From positions 72,245-136,244 of the forward strand of contig JAFGCO010000069.1 in assembly GCA_016932575.1 (NCBI GenBank): a DNA stretch of 64,000 bases. The letters run 5' to 3'. Below the pieces are notes generated by a model. The model had not been told where the DNA came from and did not search any database. It saw nothing but the letters and a program-made list of their open reading frames with translations. Shown here piece after piece: positions 16,033 to 24,625 of the stretch. Each line of letters starts with the position of its first letter. Position 1 is the stretch's first letter. The position numbers and the translations under genes are program-made. Source of the DNA: a bacterium. Its GTDB lineage: Bacteria > Zhuqueibacterota > QNDG01 > JAFGCO01.

Positions 16033-17913
16033 ATGCCTGAAAGAAACCGACTAAAAGACATTTTAAATACATATTCACTGGATATTACAGAGCAGCAGGC
16101 AAAAAATTATCTTTATGAAATTGAAGATGCCCAGCAGATCTTGCCTATGGATATGCAAAAAGCCCTGCTGATCAAACTGATGTATGAATCTGATACGGAT
16201 CAGAAAGACAGAGTCATTACCACTTCGACAATCGCCTGCCGATTGAAAAACCACATCTGCCTGACCACCTTTGGTATCCTGAGCCCGGATTGGCCAGGGC
16301 TTTCTACTGTCTGTCTGGGTGTTATTAATGCAATGAGCTGGAACATCCACTATGTCAATGCATTTACAATCCACAGGAATGGTAAAGACATGGGTGTGGT
16401 TATCATCAGCGTACGAACCGAATGTGAGGAAGATTATCAAAAATTATTAAAACAAACCACAAACATCCTGTCCGATCTGGTAAATGCTGCTCAGGTAACT
16501 GAAGGTAAAACCAACATACTCTTTGAAGAAATTCGCAAACTGTTGATCTATAGCAGTGTTATTTCTCAAATTGAAAACACATATAAAGGATCAAATATAG
16601 ATTCCATCATCGGTCCCAACGGAGAAGCGGTTCATTATTTTAATGCGCGGTCCAGGGACTATATCGAAAACCGCAGCATTTTGGATATCGCTCAGCAAAT
16701 CATTCGTAATTATACTTTTATTCGTGAAGCGCATAAAACCAGCACAATTCAGCTGGACATCAGCAATTTCACGACCAAAAAAGAGGGCACATTTACCGGA
16801 TTGACTGTTTCCGGCCCGGCCCAGATGATGAATCTGGAAGACTGCCTAAAAACGATTGAACTTACGATTCCCGGATTTATTCTGAAACACAATCGCGAAT
16901 TCACGACCAAGGAGGGCATAGCCTGCTATCGAATTGAATTCGTGGATCAGCTGGGACATCCACTCGGTGATCTGGAACAAAGCCGGCTGCGTCGTGCATT
17001 CTCCAACATGGTTTTGCATAAACGCCGCGACCGCGCACAATGGATAGAATCGATTGGCGGTTTTGAACAATATGCACGGGCCATTATCCCGCTTTTATTG
17101 CGGGAAGCCCAGCAGACCAATATCACCCAGGTCTATCAGAGCGTTGAAAAAGCGACCGACCTTTTTATTGTGTTCAAGATTATTTCGGTGGTCCCCGAAC
17201 CCAAAATGCTGCCCAAAGACATGCTCAATCTGATTGTGAAAAAAATTGAAGGCGTCAATGGATTACATATACTCAGGGTAAAGCCATCGAAAACATATGG
17301 AAAGGCGCTTTTAAATATTTTGGATATCAAAGCCAGTCTGGCTGATATTGAAAACACAGAAACCGTTTACCGGCTTATTCGTGAGAAACTGCAGGAAGCG
17401 ATCGGTGACTATCGTGACTTTGACGAGGGTATGCGAAGCATTGACACCACAAAACTGAAATCCGTTCAGCGTATGATTACAGATATCGATCCGACACTGA
17501 TTCGTGAAATATATTACAGTATTGAAGATTTTTACCGTATCGGTGCAACGATCGACGAGTTGATTGCCCATGTGCGCATCGCCTGCGATATGATTCAAAG
17601 TATTGAAAAGCAAAACAAATCCTATGATGTCATTTGTAAACAGGTAGGCACACACAGCAAGAAAGGAGAACTGATACCTCAGGCTTCTCTGGGTTGTATT
17701 GCCTATTCTCATGAACTCGAATTATTGGAATCCATCCTCAATGTTCTAGGAAAATATGATATCACCATGAGCCGTCTCGAACGTACAAGCAAGGATATTC
17801 TGATTTGCCGCATCTCAGAGGATGAAAGGCCCCTATCGAATTCGGATCTGGAAAATATTTGCAAAACCATTCGCACATTGATTATAAAAAGGCAGAAAGA
17901 AAAAAAATCTTGA
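16033..17913 (+). CDS. Large ACT-domain protein of unknown function
   Basis: The 626-residue soluble protein has an ACT-like module at about residues 70-145, seen as HICLTTFGILSPDWPGL, then WNIHYVNAFTIHRNGKDMG and VVIISVRTECEEDY. No catalytic domain is recognisable in the remaining 480 residues, and there are no membrane segments. A second regulatory fold near the C-terminus is possible (YSHELELLESILNVLGKYDI). ACT domains usually bind amino acids. I chose ATG at 16033 with AAAGGAG 11 nt upstream; the longer frame uses TTG. It is divergent from glnK across a shared 550-bp region, so a nitrogen-sensing role is an attractive guess. Confidence 0.75.
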   Translation: MPERNRLKDILNTYSLDITEQQAKNYLYEIEDAQQILPMDMQKALLIKLMYESDTDQKDRVITTSTIACRLKNHICLTTFGILSPDWPGLSTVCLGVINAMSWNIHYVNAFTIHRNGKDMGVVIISVRTECEEDYQKLLKQTTNILSDLVNAAQVTEGKTNILFEEIRKLLIYSSVISQIENTYKGSNIDSIIGPNGEAVHYFNARSRDYIENRSILDIAQQIIRNYTFIREAHKTSTIQLDISNFTTKKEGTFTGLTVSGPAQMMNLEDCLKTIELTIPGFILKHNREFTTKEGIACYRIEFVDQLGHPLGDLEQSRLRRAFSNMVLHKRRDRAQWIESIGGFEQYARAIIPLLLREAQQTNITQVYQSVEKATDLFIVFKIISVVPEPKMLPKDMLNLIVKKIEGVNGLHILRVKPSKTYGKALLNILDIKASLADIENTETVYRLIREKLQEAIGDYRDFDEGMRSIDTTKLKSVQRMITDIDPTLIREIYYSIEDFYRIGATIDELIAHVRIACDMIQSIEKQNKSYDVICKQVGTHSKKGELIPQASLGCIAYSHELELLESILNVLGKYDITMSRLERTSKDILICRISEDERPLSNSDLENICKTIRTLIIKRQKEKKS

Positions 17914-18137
17914 TGTTCGGAAGTAATTATTTAAAAAGGAGGATAACGCAGTATCACACTCAACCATTTAAAATGCTTAAATAGAATAATTGGTCATACA
18001 TATTCTTGATATCGAATAATTCAAAATATCATCTTCTAATTTCAAAGCGGATAATAAAAATAACTCTTTTTAACTCCATTCTCTCGATTTAAATTTTCAA
18101 TTGAATTGTAGACAGTTCTGTCTGTATAAGGGTCTTA

Positions 18138-19052
18138 TTATAATATGATAATCCAAAATATTATACTCAAAATCACCAAAATAACGCCTTCTGCCCGGGA
18201 CATCTTCCATCCGGTTCGAAAAAATATAAGAGAAATCACGAGAATTCCAAACATCATCAATGTATTGCTTCTGGCATCCTGAGAAACACTCATTGGGCGC
18301 AGTAATCCGGCCACACCCAATACACCCATAATATTAAAAATGCAGCTTCCTATCAGGTTGCCAGCCGAGATGCCATGATGACCGCGGTAACTGGCCATTA
18401 ATGAAGTCGCAAACTCCGGCGCGGATGTGCCTCCGGCAATTAATGTGACACCAATGACCCAGTCTGAAATACCAATCTTTCTGGCCACACCCACTGCACC
18501 CATTCTTAATAAAGTACCGCCCAATATCACCAAAATCAATCCCAGAATCAGCATCAGCCAATCCATAACAATATTATCGGATTTCTCCGTCTTGATCTCC
18601 ACCTTTTCTTTTCGATGAATTAAAAAATAGTTATAAACCAGCAGTCCGATGAATAAAATGAATCCCTCAATACGGGAAAGGTGCAAATCAAAGAGAAACA
18701 GCAACAAAGACAATGAACAGATAATCAATATTGAACCATCACGAAAAATCAGTTTACGGTCCGCTCCAACCGCGCGAATCATGGCCACACTGCCCATAAT
18801 AAATCCCAGGTTATAAATATTGGACCCGATGACATTGGATATGGAAATATTGGCCTGACCGCTCAATGCGGCACCCACTGTCACGGCAAATTCAGGCGCA
18901 GAAGTACCGAAAGCGACTATAGTCAATCCGATCACCAGCTGGGACACGCCCATCCAGTCAGCTATTCTTACAGCGCGTTCGACCAGCCAGTCTGATCCTT
19001 TCCATAGAAGTGCCAGAGAAATCAGTATTTCAGAAATATATAAAAATGTCAT
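18138..19052 (-). CDS. Sodium/calcium exchanger family (CaCA, YrbG-type) transporter
   Basis: The 304-residue inner-membrane antiporter has about ten helices and the internal duplication of the family. The two alpha-repeats read FGTSAPEFAV...GSNIYNLGF and GGTSAPEFAT...GSCIFNIMGV, carrying the paired acidic residues and Asn/Ser that bind cations. It probably expels calcium in exchange for sodium or protons. The ribosome-binding site is weak. The gene is monocistronic in appearance. A 6-bp inverted repeat (AGACAGTTCTGTCT, 18110-18123) lies just past the stop. Confidence 0.88.
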   Translation of the reverse strand: MTFLYISEILISLALLWKGSDWLVERAVRIADWMGVSQLVIGLTIVAFGTSAPEFAVTVGAALSGQANISISNVIGSNIYNLGFIMGSVAMIRAVGADRKLIFRDGSILIICSLSLLLFLFDLHLSRIEGFILFIGLLVYNYFLIHRKEKVEIKTEKSDNIVMDWLMLILGLILVILGGTLLRMGAVGVARKIGISDWVIGVTLIAGGTSAPEFATSLMASYRGHHGISAGNLIGSCIFNIMGVLGVAGLLRPMSVSQDARSNTLMMFGILVISLIFFRTGWKMSRAEGVILVILSIIFWIIIL

Positions 19053-19176
19053 AGAAGCCGCTTTCTAAATAGCATGTGCCAGTATATCATGTTACAAATC
19101 AGTTTCGATCTTGTTGTTTCAGTTTTTCAATCCAACAATCCTCTTTCCATACTTACCTTATTTTCGCTGGACTATG

Positions 19177-19215
19177 TCTTATTTCTTGTTTATTGATCCT
19201 TGTCTCTTGTTTCTT
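19177..19215 (-). repeat. Purine-rich word-like repeat 3' of pyrE
   Basis: Directly after the pyrE stop, the coding strand reads AGAAGAAACAAGAGACAAGG then ATCAATAAACAAGAAATAAG. It shares words with the tracts beyond pyrF, the histidine kinase and moxR, and appears to be part of one intergenic repeat family. Confidence 0.45.
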
Positions 19216-19797
19216 CTACTTCAATCCCCGGCTTCCCGGCTTCACCGCCCGGCTACCTGCAGCACACATAGGACAGACATCCGGCTTAAAAGCTTCAACT
19301 TGCATCTGCAAAAGTGCATGATAATGCACACCAAAATCAATAGTTCCCCCGCTGCGGTCCACAACAGCTCCGACACCGACAACTCTGGCTTGATTTTTTT
19401 TCATCACATCAATAACTTCCCTGACCGATCCGCCCGTGGTGGTCACATCCTCCACGACCAGGATGCTTTCACCAGGCGATACAGAAAATCCCCGGCGAAG
19501 CGTCATTTTCCCATCCACACGCTCTGTAAAAATGGATCGTGCTCCCAATATGCGGGCGATTTCGTAGCCTGTGACAATACCTCCCACTGCCGGGGAAACG
19601 ACTGTGTCAATGTTTTTTGGCTGAAAATATTCTGCCAGATCCCGGCATAATGCTTCTGCACATTCAGGATATTGAAAAACCAGCGCGCACTGAAAATAGG
19701 AAGCGCTGTGCAATCCTGAAGTCAAAATAAAATGCCCCTCCAGAAGTGCTCCGCTTTCTCTGAATATTTTTAAAATTTGCTCAGACGCTAAACCCAT
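19216..19797 (-). CDS. pyrE: Orotate phosphoribosyltransferase
   Basis: The 193-residue enzyme joins orotate to PRPP to form orotidine 5'-phosphate in de novo pyrimidine synthesis. The PRPP-binding loop ILVVEDVTTTGGSV is at about residues 112-125, and SPAVGGIVTGYEIAR and TERVDGKMTLRRGF are typical of the family. The C-terminus carries a CPMC pair and PGSRGLK, a common ending in this subgroup. AGGA lies 7 nt before ATG. It is separated from pyrF by about 210 bp of repeat-like spacer. Confidence 0.93.
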   Translation of the reverse strand: MGLASEQILKIFRESGALLEGHFILTSGLHSASYFQCALVFQYPECAEALCRDLAEYFQPKNIDTVVSPAVGGIVTGYEIARILGARSIFTERVDGKMTLRRGFSVSPGESILVVEDVTTTGGSVREVIDVMKKNQARVVGVGAVVDRSGGTIDFGVHYHALLQMQVEAFKPDVCPMCAAGSRAVKPGSRGLK

Positions 19798-19877
19798 TGA
19801 TGATCCTGTGAGTATTATTGGATAATAATAAAATTATCGGTCTTTTTCTGCCCTCGGCATCTGCAAAATATCTTGCA

Positions 19878-20030
19878 TCATTTCACTATTCGCTATAAAT
19901 CTTTCATTATTTTTTATGTTTTTTATCTTTTGTCTTTTATCTTTTTTATTTCTTTGTCTTGTTTCTTGATTCTTATTTCTTGTGACCCAACGACACAATG
20001 ACTCAAAGACTCTATGACCCAATGACTCCC
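19878..20030 (-). repeat. Purine-rich word-like repeat 3' of pyrF
   Basis: On the minus strand the tract begins inside the pyrF C-terminus and reads GAGTCATTGGGTCATAGAGT, then variations of AAGAAATAAGAATCAAGAAA and AAAGATAAAAGACAAAAGAT. It is low in complexity but built of repeated words, and the same words recur at 21205-21400 in the same order. A 66-codon ORF here is a by-product of the purine bias. Confidence 0.5.
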
Positions 20031-20878
20031 TCATCTTTATTCTTGCTTATTTCCTGATTTCTGTATCTTTTCTTCCTCCGAATATAATTTATCTCTTCCC
20101 GGAGTCTATGAGCGACCTTACCCGCCTCCTCTGCAAAATTTTGCCCTGAAGATGCGTACAACACACCCCGACTGCTGTTAATAGCGGCCATCTCCCCCAG
20201 ATGATCCGTACCTGCCAATACAACGGATGTCAGATCTCCACCCTGAGCACCAATCCCGGGAATCAGAAAGGGCAGGGTGGGTGCAATTTTACGAATTCTT
20301 TCCAGTTCGCTGCCATGAGTAGCACCGGCTACCAATCCACAATTGCCTTTCTCGTTCCAGTGTTCTATCTTCTCGGCTACTTTTAAATAAAAGGGAGATC
20401 CATTGATTTTCTGTTTTTGAAAATCCATTGAACTTGGATTCGATGTCAAACAGAGGATAAAAACGCCTCTGTCTTCATCCTGAATGAACGGCATTATAGC
20501 ATCCTTTCCCAGATAGGGATTCAGGGTAACTGCATCGAATCCGAGATTCCATAAACCCTTGGCATACTGCTCTGCTGTCGAACCAATATCACCCCGCTTG
20601 GCATCACCTATTTTTATGATACCATCAGGAATATACGAGACCGTCTTTTTCAGGATATCCCATCCTTCTGATCCCAATGCTTCATAAAAAGCCAGATTCG
20701 GCTTGTATGCGATCACATACTCCTTCGTTGCATCAATAATGGCTTTATTAAATTGGAAAATTGGGTCTGAACTTTTCTTGATAGAATCCGGAATTCGTTC
20801 AGGCACGACATCCAGGCCCACACACACCAGAGAATTCTGACTGCGGATGGTATTTCTTACTTTATTATTAAAACTCAT
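20012..20878 (-). CDS. pyrF: Orotidine 5'-phosphate decarboxylase (type 2)
   Basis: The 288-residue enzyme decarboxylates OMP to UMP, the step after PyrE. It shows the catalytic charged network GDAKRGDIGSTAEQYA (Asp92, Lys94, Asp97) in the arrangement of the longer type-2 family, plus VGLDVVPERIP near the N-terminus and LIPGIGAQGGD near the phosphate site. The last 15-20 residues (RYRNQEISKNKDEGVIGS) are encoded by the start of a purine-rich intergenic repeat and are probably not part of the ancestral enzyme. Confidence 0.93.
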   Translation of the reverse strand: MSFNNKVRNTIRSQNSLVCVGLDVVPERIPDSIKKSSDPIFQFNKAIIDATKEYVIAYKPNLAFYEALGSEGWDILKKTVSYIPDGIIKIGDAKRGDIGSTAEQYAKGLWNLGFDAVTLNPYLGKDAIMPFIQDEDRGVFILCLTSNPSSMDFQKQKINGSPFYLKVAEKIEHWNEKGNCGLVAGATHGSELERIRKIAPTLPFLIPGIGAQGGDLTSVVLAGTDHLGEMAAINSSRGVLYASSGQNFAEEAGKVAHRLREEINYIRRKKRYRNQEISKNKDEGVIGS

Positions 20879-21372
20879 AATGGATGAAAGTTAATCTCAA
20901 ATTTGGTAAGAATCAATGATAAAAATACAATTGCGGGATTTTATATTCGACTGCTCCTTAATAAATTTTCAACTCAATGACACAACGACTCTCTTCACAG
21001 ACCGCTGACCGCTGGAAAATCACAAATATCAAATAATATCTAAATCATAAATTCCAACTTCCAAACACACTTTTCTTTGTTTGTGATTTCAAATTTGAAA
21101 TTTGTCATTTATTTGTATTTTGGGATTTGATATTTGGGATTTATTATTGACTTGTCATTTGGAATTTTAAATTTGGAATTTTTTCACCATCAATCCATAC
21201 GTTATATTTAGTCTTAATCCTTGCCTAAATTCTTTTGTTTCTTGCTTCTTGTTTCTTGATTGTTTCTTTTTCTCCGTTTCTCCGTCCCTCCCATGCTCCG
21301 TTTCAGTCTCCCAACCAATGACTCTGCGACACAAGGACTCTATTTCCCGTATCCCCTATATCCCCCATTTCC
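20879..21372. repeat. Gene-free word-like repeat region
   Basis: No gene is present. It contains three blocks: GACACAACGACTC-type words at about 20976-20995; alternating AAATTTGAAATTTG/GGATTTGATATTTGGGATTT words at about 21010-21180; and on the minus strand GGGGGATATAGGGGATACGG, GAGTCATTGG and GAAACAAGAAGCAAGAAAC words at about 21205-21372. The vocabulary matches the tract after pyrF. It is unlike simple-sequence slippage because several distinct words recur. Confidence 0.5.
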
Positions 21373-22692
21373 CTATTCCTTCTTACTTTTTATTTCTTTT
21401 TTCTTGCCGATTATCCTATTTCTTTTCTTCGTCTTTTGATCCTGATTCTCCGGAAGATCAATTTTTACTGTTGTCCCTTTTCCTGCATCACTTTGTACGC
21501 TTACTTCACCGCCATGTGCTTCCACGATGGCTTTTACGACAGATAATCCTAAACCGGTCCCGCCCTCACGCCGGCTGAAAAAAGGCTTGAAAATATGTTC
21601 AATCTGATCGGGTGCAATACCTTCACCAAAATCACGGATTGTAACACTCACACAATTTTTTTGTTGGCAAAAAGAAGATTGTACTAAAAGATGACCGCCT
21701 TCTGTTGAAGCCTGCTGCGCATTTAAAATCACATTGGCTAAAACCTGAATCATCCTTTCCATATCAACAGGAACACAAGGAAGATTTTCTCCATACTCTG
21801 ATATCACTTCACAACGGACTGCCTCGAGTTGTGCTTGCATTTTTTCCAGAGTCTGCTCCAAAATGGTATTGATTTGATGAGGAACAAATTTCAGGGTTTC
21901 TGGCTTTGCATAAGCCAGCAGGTCTTTCATCATACGTTCAAGATGGGTTACTTCTCTTAAAGTAACTTCGATAATGCGCCGGTCCTTCTCAATAATCGAT
22001 GATCGGCTATACAGGGTTGTTAATCCCATTTTAATCGACGACAGAGGATTACGCAGTTCATGAACAAGTTGAGCCACAAGCTGTCCGGTTGCAGCCAGCT
22101 TTTCAAGATTAAACTTATGACGCTCCAATTGAAGCAATTCTGTTGTTTTTTCTTCTATATTTCTTTCCAGATTCTCAGAATAATTCTCCAACTCTTTCTG
22201 TATGACCAGACGTTCTGTGATATCACGAAAAATGCCTTCAACACCCGTAATCTCGTTCTGATTATTTCGCTGCGCATGGAATGTTAATCCAATCCATATT
22301 TGACCTTTATGAGAATTTTTAAACTGTGCAACTTGTCGTACTGTTTGCGCGGATTCCACGACATCATTCAGTAATTGCTCCCAGAGTGTTGTTTTCAAAT
22401 AAAAATCTTGAAATCGTTTTCCATTTGAAAGCAACTGGTGTGGAAAATCATAGCCAAGAATTTGCGCTCCACCCCGGTTGATGATGATAAAATGTCCTTC
22501 TAGATCAAGCTCAACAACACCTTCGGAGGTCAGATTAAACAAATCTTTGTATCGGTCTGATTCAGCTTTCAACTGAATGGAATATTTCAATTCAAGACGC
22601 AATCTGTATGTATAGTAGAATACAACCAGCAGTGTAATCGCAATAAAAAAGAAATGCATAAAAATCAGTATATTTATATGATTTGCATCCAT
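21373..22692 (-). CDS. PAS-domain membrane sensor histidine kinase
   Basis: The 439-residue kinase has one N-terminal membrane helix (ILIFMHFFFIAITLLVVFYY) and a PAS domain (about 50-165, LFNLTSEGVVELDLEGHF). A short coiled coil and a HisKA domain follow, with the phospho-acceptor in LVHELRNPLSSI. The ATPase domain has N-box VLANVILNAQQAS, DFGEGI and GGTGLGLSVVKA. It should autophosphorylate on His and pass the phosphate to a response regulator, but none is adjacent. ATG at 22692 is preferred over TTG at 22716. The last 20 or so residues (KTKKRNRIIGKKKEIKSKKE) are Lys-rich and encoded by the purine-rich intergenic repeat, so the natural C-terminus is near IDLPENQ. Confidence 0.9.
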   Translation of the reverse strand: MDANHINILIFMHFFFIAITLLVVFYYTYRLRLELKYSIQLKAESDRYKDLFNLTSEGVVELDLEGHFIIINRGGAQILGYDFPHQLLSNGKRFQDFYLKTTLWEQLLNDVVESAQTVRQVAQFKNSHKGQIWIGLTFHAQRNNQNEITGVEGIFRDITERLVIQKELENYSENLERNIEEKTTELLQLERHKFNLEKLAATGQLVAQLVHELRNPLSSIKMGLTTLYSRSSIIEKDRRIIEVTLREVTHLERMMKDLLAYAKPETLKFVPHQINTILEQTLEKMQAQLEAVRCEVISEYGENLPCVPVDMERMIQVLANVILNAQQASTEGGHLLVQSSFCQQKNCVSVTIRDFGEGIAPDQIEHIFKPFFSRREGGTGLGLSVVKAIVEAHGGEVSVQSDAGKGTTVKIDLPENQDQKTKKRNRIIGKKKEIKSKKE

Positions 22693-22739
22693 AAGATCAG
22701 TTTCTGTCTTTATCAATAAAGTATCTCAAAGAGTATGAT

Positions 22740-22922
22740 ATGACTCCTCAGAGCAACCAATCCAAGCCTGACCCACCCAACAGTAACGTAAATTCTGATA
22801 TTCTTTTATCACAATACGAGCAGGTCGGGATTCCAGGCGATTTTACGATAAATCTTAAAATTGAATGGCATGGCAAAATCAGCATAACCATAACAATGAA
22901 GGGCCCTTCATACAATCATTAA
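22740..22922 (+). CDS. Possible small protein, divergent from the kinase
   Basis: A 60-residue frame with a polar N-terminus rich in Ser, Asn and Pro, and a beta-prone C-terminal half (DFTINLKIEWHG then ISITITMKG). The ribosome-binding site is weak and no family is recognised. It starts 47 bp from the kinase start in the opposite direction. The amphipathic beta pattern is the only hint that it is real. Confidence 0.35.
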   Translation: MTPQSNQSKPDPPNSNVNSDILLSQYEQVGIPGDFTINLKIEWHGKISITITMKGPSYNH

Positions 22923-22979
22923 AGAAATCCCGCATAATGGCTCACAGTATATAAAATGGATCATTTTGATTCTGAATTT

Positions 22980-24005
22980 TTACTGAAATATTTTCTTAAA
23001 AACTATAGCGGCCTGTTCAATCTGCTGCCTTGAAATATCAAGATGGGTAACTGCCCTTAACCGTGTTGGGCCTACAGAAATTACCTGAACACCATTTTTT
23101 TGTAAAAGCTCTTGAATAGTATCTCCGTTTTTCCCAGTTTGTGATACGTCGAAGTATACAATATTTGTCTGCACAGAGGTCAAATCCACGTGAACGCCGG
23201 GTAATGCCGATAGTATTTCTGCCAGAAAACGCGCGTTATCATGATCTTCTTTCATTCTTGATATATGATGCTCGACCGCATATAAGGCACCGGCTGCAAT
23301 AATACCCGCCTGGCGCATACCGCCGCCAAATATTTTTCGAATCCTCCGGGCCCGATGAATAAATTCAGCTGAACCTAAAATCATCGAACCGACTGGAGCA
23401 CCCAATCCTTTTGAGAAACAAACTGAGACAGAATCGAAGTATCGGGCATACTCACTTAAAGGAATCCCTGTGGCTATATGCGCATTCCACAGCCTTGCAC
23501 CATCCAGATGCATAAACAGAGCGTGTGAGTCTGACAATACACGAATTTTGCGTATTTCTTCAAGAGGAAATACCGTACCGCCTGCGCGATTATGCGTATT
23601 TTCGAGCCAAATTAAGCGGGTTTGGGCACAGTGCATGCTTTGTGGGCGAATAACAGCCTCGATCTGTTTTGAAGTGATGACACCGTGTTTTCCATTAATC
23701 GTCTGCAACTGCACACCTGACAAAAAGGCCGGGGCACCGGACTCGTAATGAAATATGTGCGATCCTGTTTCAAGGATAATTTCATCTCCAGGTTGTGTAT
23801 GGGTTTTAATCGAGACTTGATTGGCCATCGTTCCCGACGCCACAAACAATCCGTCCTCTTTGCCTGTAATAGCGGCGACTTTTTCCTGCAATTGATTTAT
23901 CGTGGGGTCTTCTCCGAACACATCATCGCCCACATCCGCCTTTTCCATGGCTTCGCGCATGGAAGGGGTGGGCCGGGTAACCGTATCGCTTCTTAGATCA
24001 ATCAT
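22980..24005 (-). CDS. ltaE: Low-specificity L-threonine aldolase
   Basis: The 341-residue PLP enzyme cleaves L-threonine or allo-threonine to glycine and acetaldehyde. The family start MIDLRSDTVTRPTPSMREAM is exact. The PLP lysine is Lys199 in CFSKGLGAPVGS, with HLDGARLWNA before it and an ENTHNRAGG loop. The length is normal and the enzyme is cytosolic. No operon partner is visible; the next gene upstream is the divergent cassette at 24384. Confidence 0.93.
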   Translation of the reverse strand: MIDLRSDTVTRPTPSMREAMEKADVGDDVFGEDPTINQLQEKVAAITGKEDGLFVASGTMANQVSIKTHTQPGDEIILETGSHIFHYESGAPAFLSGVQLQTINGKHGVITSKQIEAVIRPQSMHCAQTRLIWLENTHNRAGGTVFPLEEIRKIRVLSDSHALFMHLDGARLWNAHIATGIPLSEYARYFDSVSVCFSKGLGAPVGSMILGSAEFIHRARRIRKIFGGGMRQAGIIAAGALYAVEHHISRMKEDHDNARFLAEILSALPGVHVDLTSVQTNIVYFDVSQTGKNGDTIQELLQKNGVQVISVGPTRLRAVTHLDISRQQIEQAAIVFKKIFQ

Positions 24006-24181
24006 AGAATGCTCCAGTTTATAACGAAATTTTATTAAATATTAAGAGAATTCATTAAAAAAAACAAGTAAAAATATAATAATTATTATAACAGCTTAAT
24101 CAAGTATCTATAATTTTTCACTCATTTGTAATTCAATTAAAAATTAACTATTTACAAATTTTATCAAGAAAATTTTTCCTA

Positions 24182-24210
24182 TTGACTTTATTCGCAAATT
24201 TTCATATTAT
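24182..24210 (+). promoter_or_regulatory. Strong sigma70-type promoter of the peptide-membrane-AAA cassette
   Basis: TTGACT at 24182-24187, exactly 17 nt of spacer, then TATTAT at 24205-24210; each box matches the consensus at 5 of 6 positions. The predicted start is near 24217, leaving a leader of about 165 nt before the first start codon at 24384. Confidence 0.6.
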
Positions 24211-24216
24211 TTTATT

Positions 24217-24383
24217 AGAAAATTAATGGCATTGCTCCTTCTGGAACAAAGGGGAGCCCAAAAAGAGAAAAACATCATTTCGGGGTTGATTTTTTTTTTG
24301 GATTTTACTACAATCCAGCATGACCCGAACAATATACACCTCTCTTTTATCCCCCCTGAAACACCTAAAAAAGGAGCGCCGCC
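24217..24383 (+). promoter_or_regulatory. Long 5' leader with hairpin and T10 tract
   Basis: Between the promoter and the 61-codon gene lies a hairpin, GCTCCTT and its partner around GGGGAGC (about 24234-24258). Further on is a run of ten T (about 24289-24298), then a short GGATT/AATCC repeat. A hairpin plus T-tract in a leader is compatible with attenuation, but the stem next to the T-run is weak. No known riboswitch is recognised. Confidence 0.35.
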
Positions 24384-24569
24384 ATGAAACGTATAATTTA
24401 TTTGATCGGCTTGGGCATTGTATATGCTTTGGTATTGTTTGTTTTCAATTTTACAGACAAACAGGGAATAATTGAAGATGCTTTGGGAAAAAGTAAGACG
24501 GTACAGGATTCCGAAATTGAAGGGCCTTTATGTGAACTTCCTCCGCCACCATTTCCTCCTCCGGGCTAA
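24384..24569 (+). CDS. Small single-helix membrane peptide with Pro-rich tail
   Basis: The 61-residue protein has an excellent ribosome-binding site (AAGGAG, 7 nt). Residues 4-23 form one hydrophobic helix (IIYLIGLGIVYALVLFVFNF). A charged middle follows, then the tail IEGPLCELPPPPFPPPG with a single Cys. It may be an anchored peptide with its tail outside, or a precursor processed to release the tail; both are guesses. It is the first gene of a three-gene plus-strand unit and 56 nt ahead of a multi-spanning membrane protein. I recognise no family. Confidence 0.6.
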   Translation: MKRIIYLIGLGIVYALVLFVFNFTDKQGIIEDALGKSKTVQDSEIEGPLCELPPPPFPPPG

Positions 24570-24625
24570 TAAGCATTTTTCAAAGGATTACAGAATATTT
24601 ACATATTTGTTCGGGTCAGTTGCCT

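Noticed and set aside
19834-20034. 66-codon ORF in the spacer after pyrF
   Set aside because: It is composed of the purine-rich repeat words and has no ribosome-binding site or family resemblance.
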